Of a stretch of DNA of 13,065 bases, positions 12,579 to 13,065 are shown piece by piece. The notes below the pieces were generated by a model. That model worked only from the letters and a program-made list of their open reading frames with translations. It ran no database searches and had not been told where the DNA came from. Made by a program: the position numbers and the translations under genes. Each line of letters starts with the position of its first letter. The stretch's first letter is position 1. Source of the stretch: an uncultured Christensenella sp. (GTDB lineage Bacteria > Bacillota > Clostridia > Christensenellales > UBA1242); the NCBI GenBank assembly GCA_949295755.1, contig CASFMG010000038.1, forward strand, positions 1 to 13,065, read 5' to 3'.

Positions 12579-13065
12579 TTAAATTATCTTTACTAAAAAT
12601 GTGCACAAAAAACCAAAAGACAATATAAAGCAACTAATAATCGCTTTATCTTTTGATTTTAAATTTATAAATTTGGAACACAAAAAAATTACAATATAAC
12701 TTGAAATAACCAAAATATCATTAAATTCATAAAGCGGCAAATTTGCCCAACTTAAACTTCCCACGAAATTAGCAAGTAGAGTTACACCTAAATACATAAA
12801 TTCCAAAATATTTAATCCAAAATTTAAAAATGGCAACAACATACAAATCGGAACAAAAATAAAAGTTAGCATAAAAGCAAATTCAAAATACGGAACACAA
12901 ATCAAGTTTATTAAAAGTGAAAATAAATTAAAATTATTATTATAAACAGTTAAAAGTGGAATAAGTCCAATTTGCACCGAAATAACAAGAGCCAAAGAAC
13001 TTGATATTTTATAATTTAGATTTAATTTTCTTAAAGATTTTTCAAGTGGTTTTGTCAATGTAAAA
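12579..13065 (-). CDS. comEC: ComEC/Rec2 competence protein, C-terminal part (start beyond the right edge)
   Basis: ComEC forms the membrane channel that brings single-stranded DNA into competent cells. The visible 161 or so codons are the end of the competence domain: KPLEKSLRKLNLNYKISSSLALVISVQIGLIPLLTVYN, then NLFSLLINLICVPYFEFAFML, a family-typical pattern, followed by about four more hydrophobic helices. The frame is open to the window edge, so any apparent start at 13058 (TTG) is not the true start. The protein stops after the membrane part (LVKII), and the C-terminal metallo-beta-lactamase-like domain of longer ComEC proteins is missing. It is followed by holA 42 bases downstream, as in Bacillus-type genomes. 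Assignment rests on this end segment and the gene order. Confidence 0.85.
   Translation of the reverse strand, partial: FTLTKPLEKSLRKLNLNYKISSSLALVISVQIGLIPLLTVYNNNFNLFSLLINLICVPYFEFAFMLTFIFVPICMLLPFLNFGLNILEFMYLGVTLLANFVGSLSWANLPLYEFNDILVISSYIVIFLCSKFINLKSKDKAIISCFILSFGFLCTFLVKII

Noticed and set aside
1..13065. TGA reassigned to an amino acid, since no gene here ends in TGA
   Set aside because: All families end at expected lengths on TAA or TAG, tryptophan is TGG in conserved positions, and no conserved gene is interrupted by TGA. The lack of TGA stops fits AT-rich stop usage in a small sample.

Overview
The window is AT-rich chromosomal DNA of a low-GC Gram-positive (Firmicutes-type) bacterium, probably an uncultured gut-type lineage. 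The evidence is AGGAG-type ribosome binding sites, TTGACA/TATAAT promoters, a T-box leader on thrS, intrinsic hairpin-plus-T terminators, a DUF378 protein, and the comEC-holA-rpsT order known from Bacillus-type genomes. No rRNA, tRNA or CRISPR array was seen.

Layout. 1-199 (-): start of greA, running off the left edge, with its promoter. 378-644 (+): small DUF378 membrane protein. 645-857: a 152-bp repeat element between two identical terminator hairpins. 858-3455 (-): a two-gene unit, thrS then a divergent rfbA-like sugar nucleotidyltransferase, read from one promoter through a threonine T-box leader (about 3472-3692). 3738-4346 (-): unrecognised four-helix membrane protein. 4564-6996 (+): leuS. 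6997-7264: a second, inverted copy of the repeat element, again between two copies of a terminator hairpin. 7265-8462: an accessory-looking pocket with a small Xre-type repressor gene (-), a three-operator divergent control region, a frameshifted SLOG-like gene (+) and an orphan HicB-like gene (-). 8549-10339 (-): M16 zinc peptidase with a long acidic tail. 10492-10755 (-): rpsT. 10930-11553 (+): membrane-anchored or secreted beta-rich protein of unknown function. 11586-12536 (-): holA. 12579-13065 (-): C-terminal part of comEC, whose start lies beyond the right edge.

Most genes are housekeeping: transcription elongation (greA), two aminoacyl-tRNA synthetases (thrS, leuS), ribosome assembly (rpsT), replication clamp loading (holA) and DNA uptake (comEC). 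The variable material sits in intergenic slots. The repeat element occupies two convergent intergenic regions, and in each its insertion appears to have duplicated the bidirectional terminator that stood there. The repressor/SLOG pair has three copies of a 15-16 bp GTTC...GAAC operator. I see no complete new multi-gene system. The most unusual items are the terminator-targeting repeat, the operator-controlled SLOG gene with a one-base frameshift, and the atypical nucleotide-binding loop of the RfbA-like enzyme placed under threonine T-box control.
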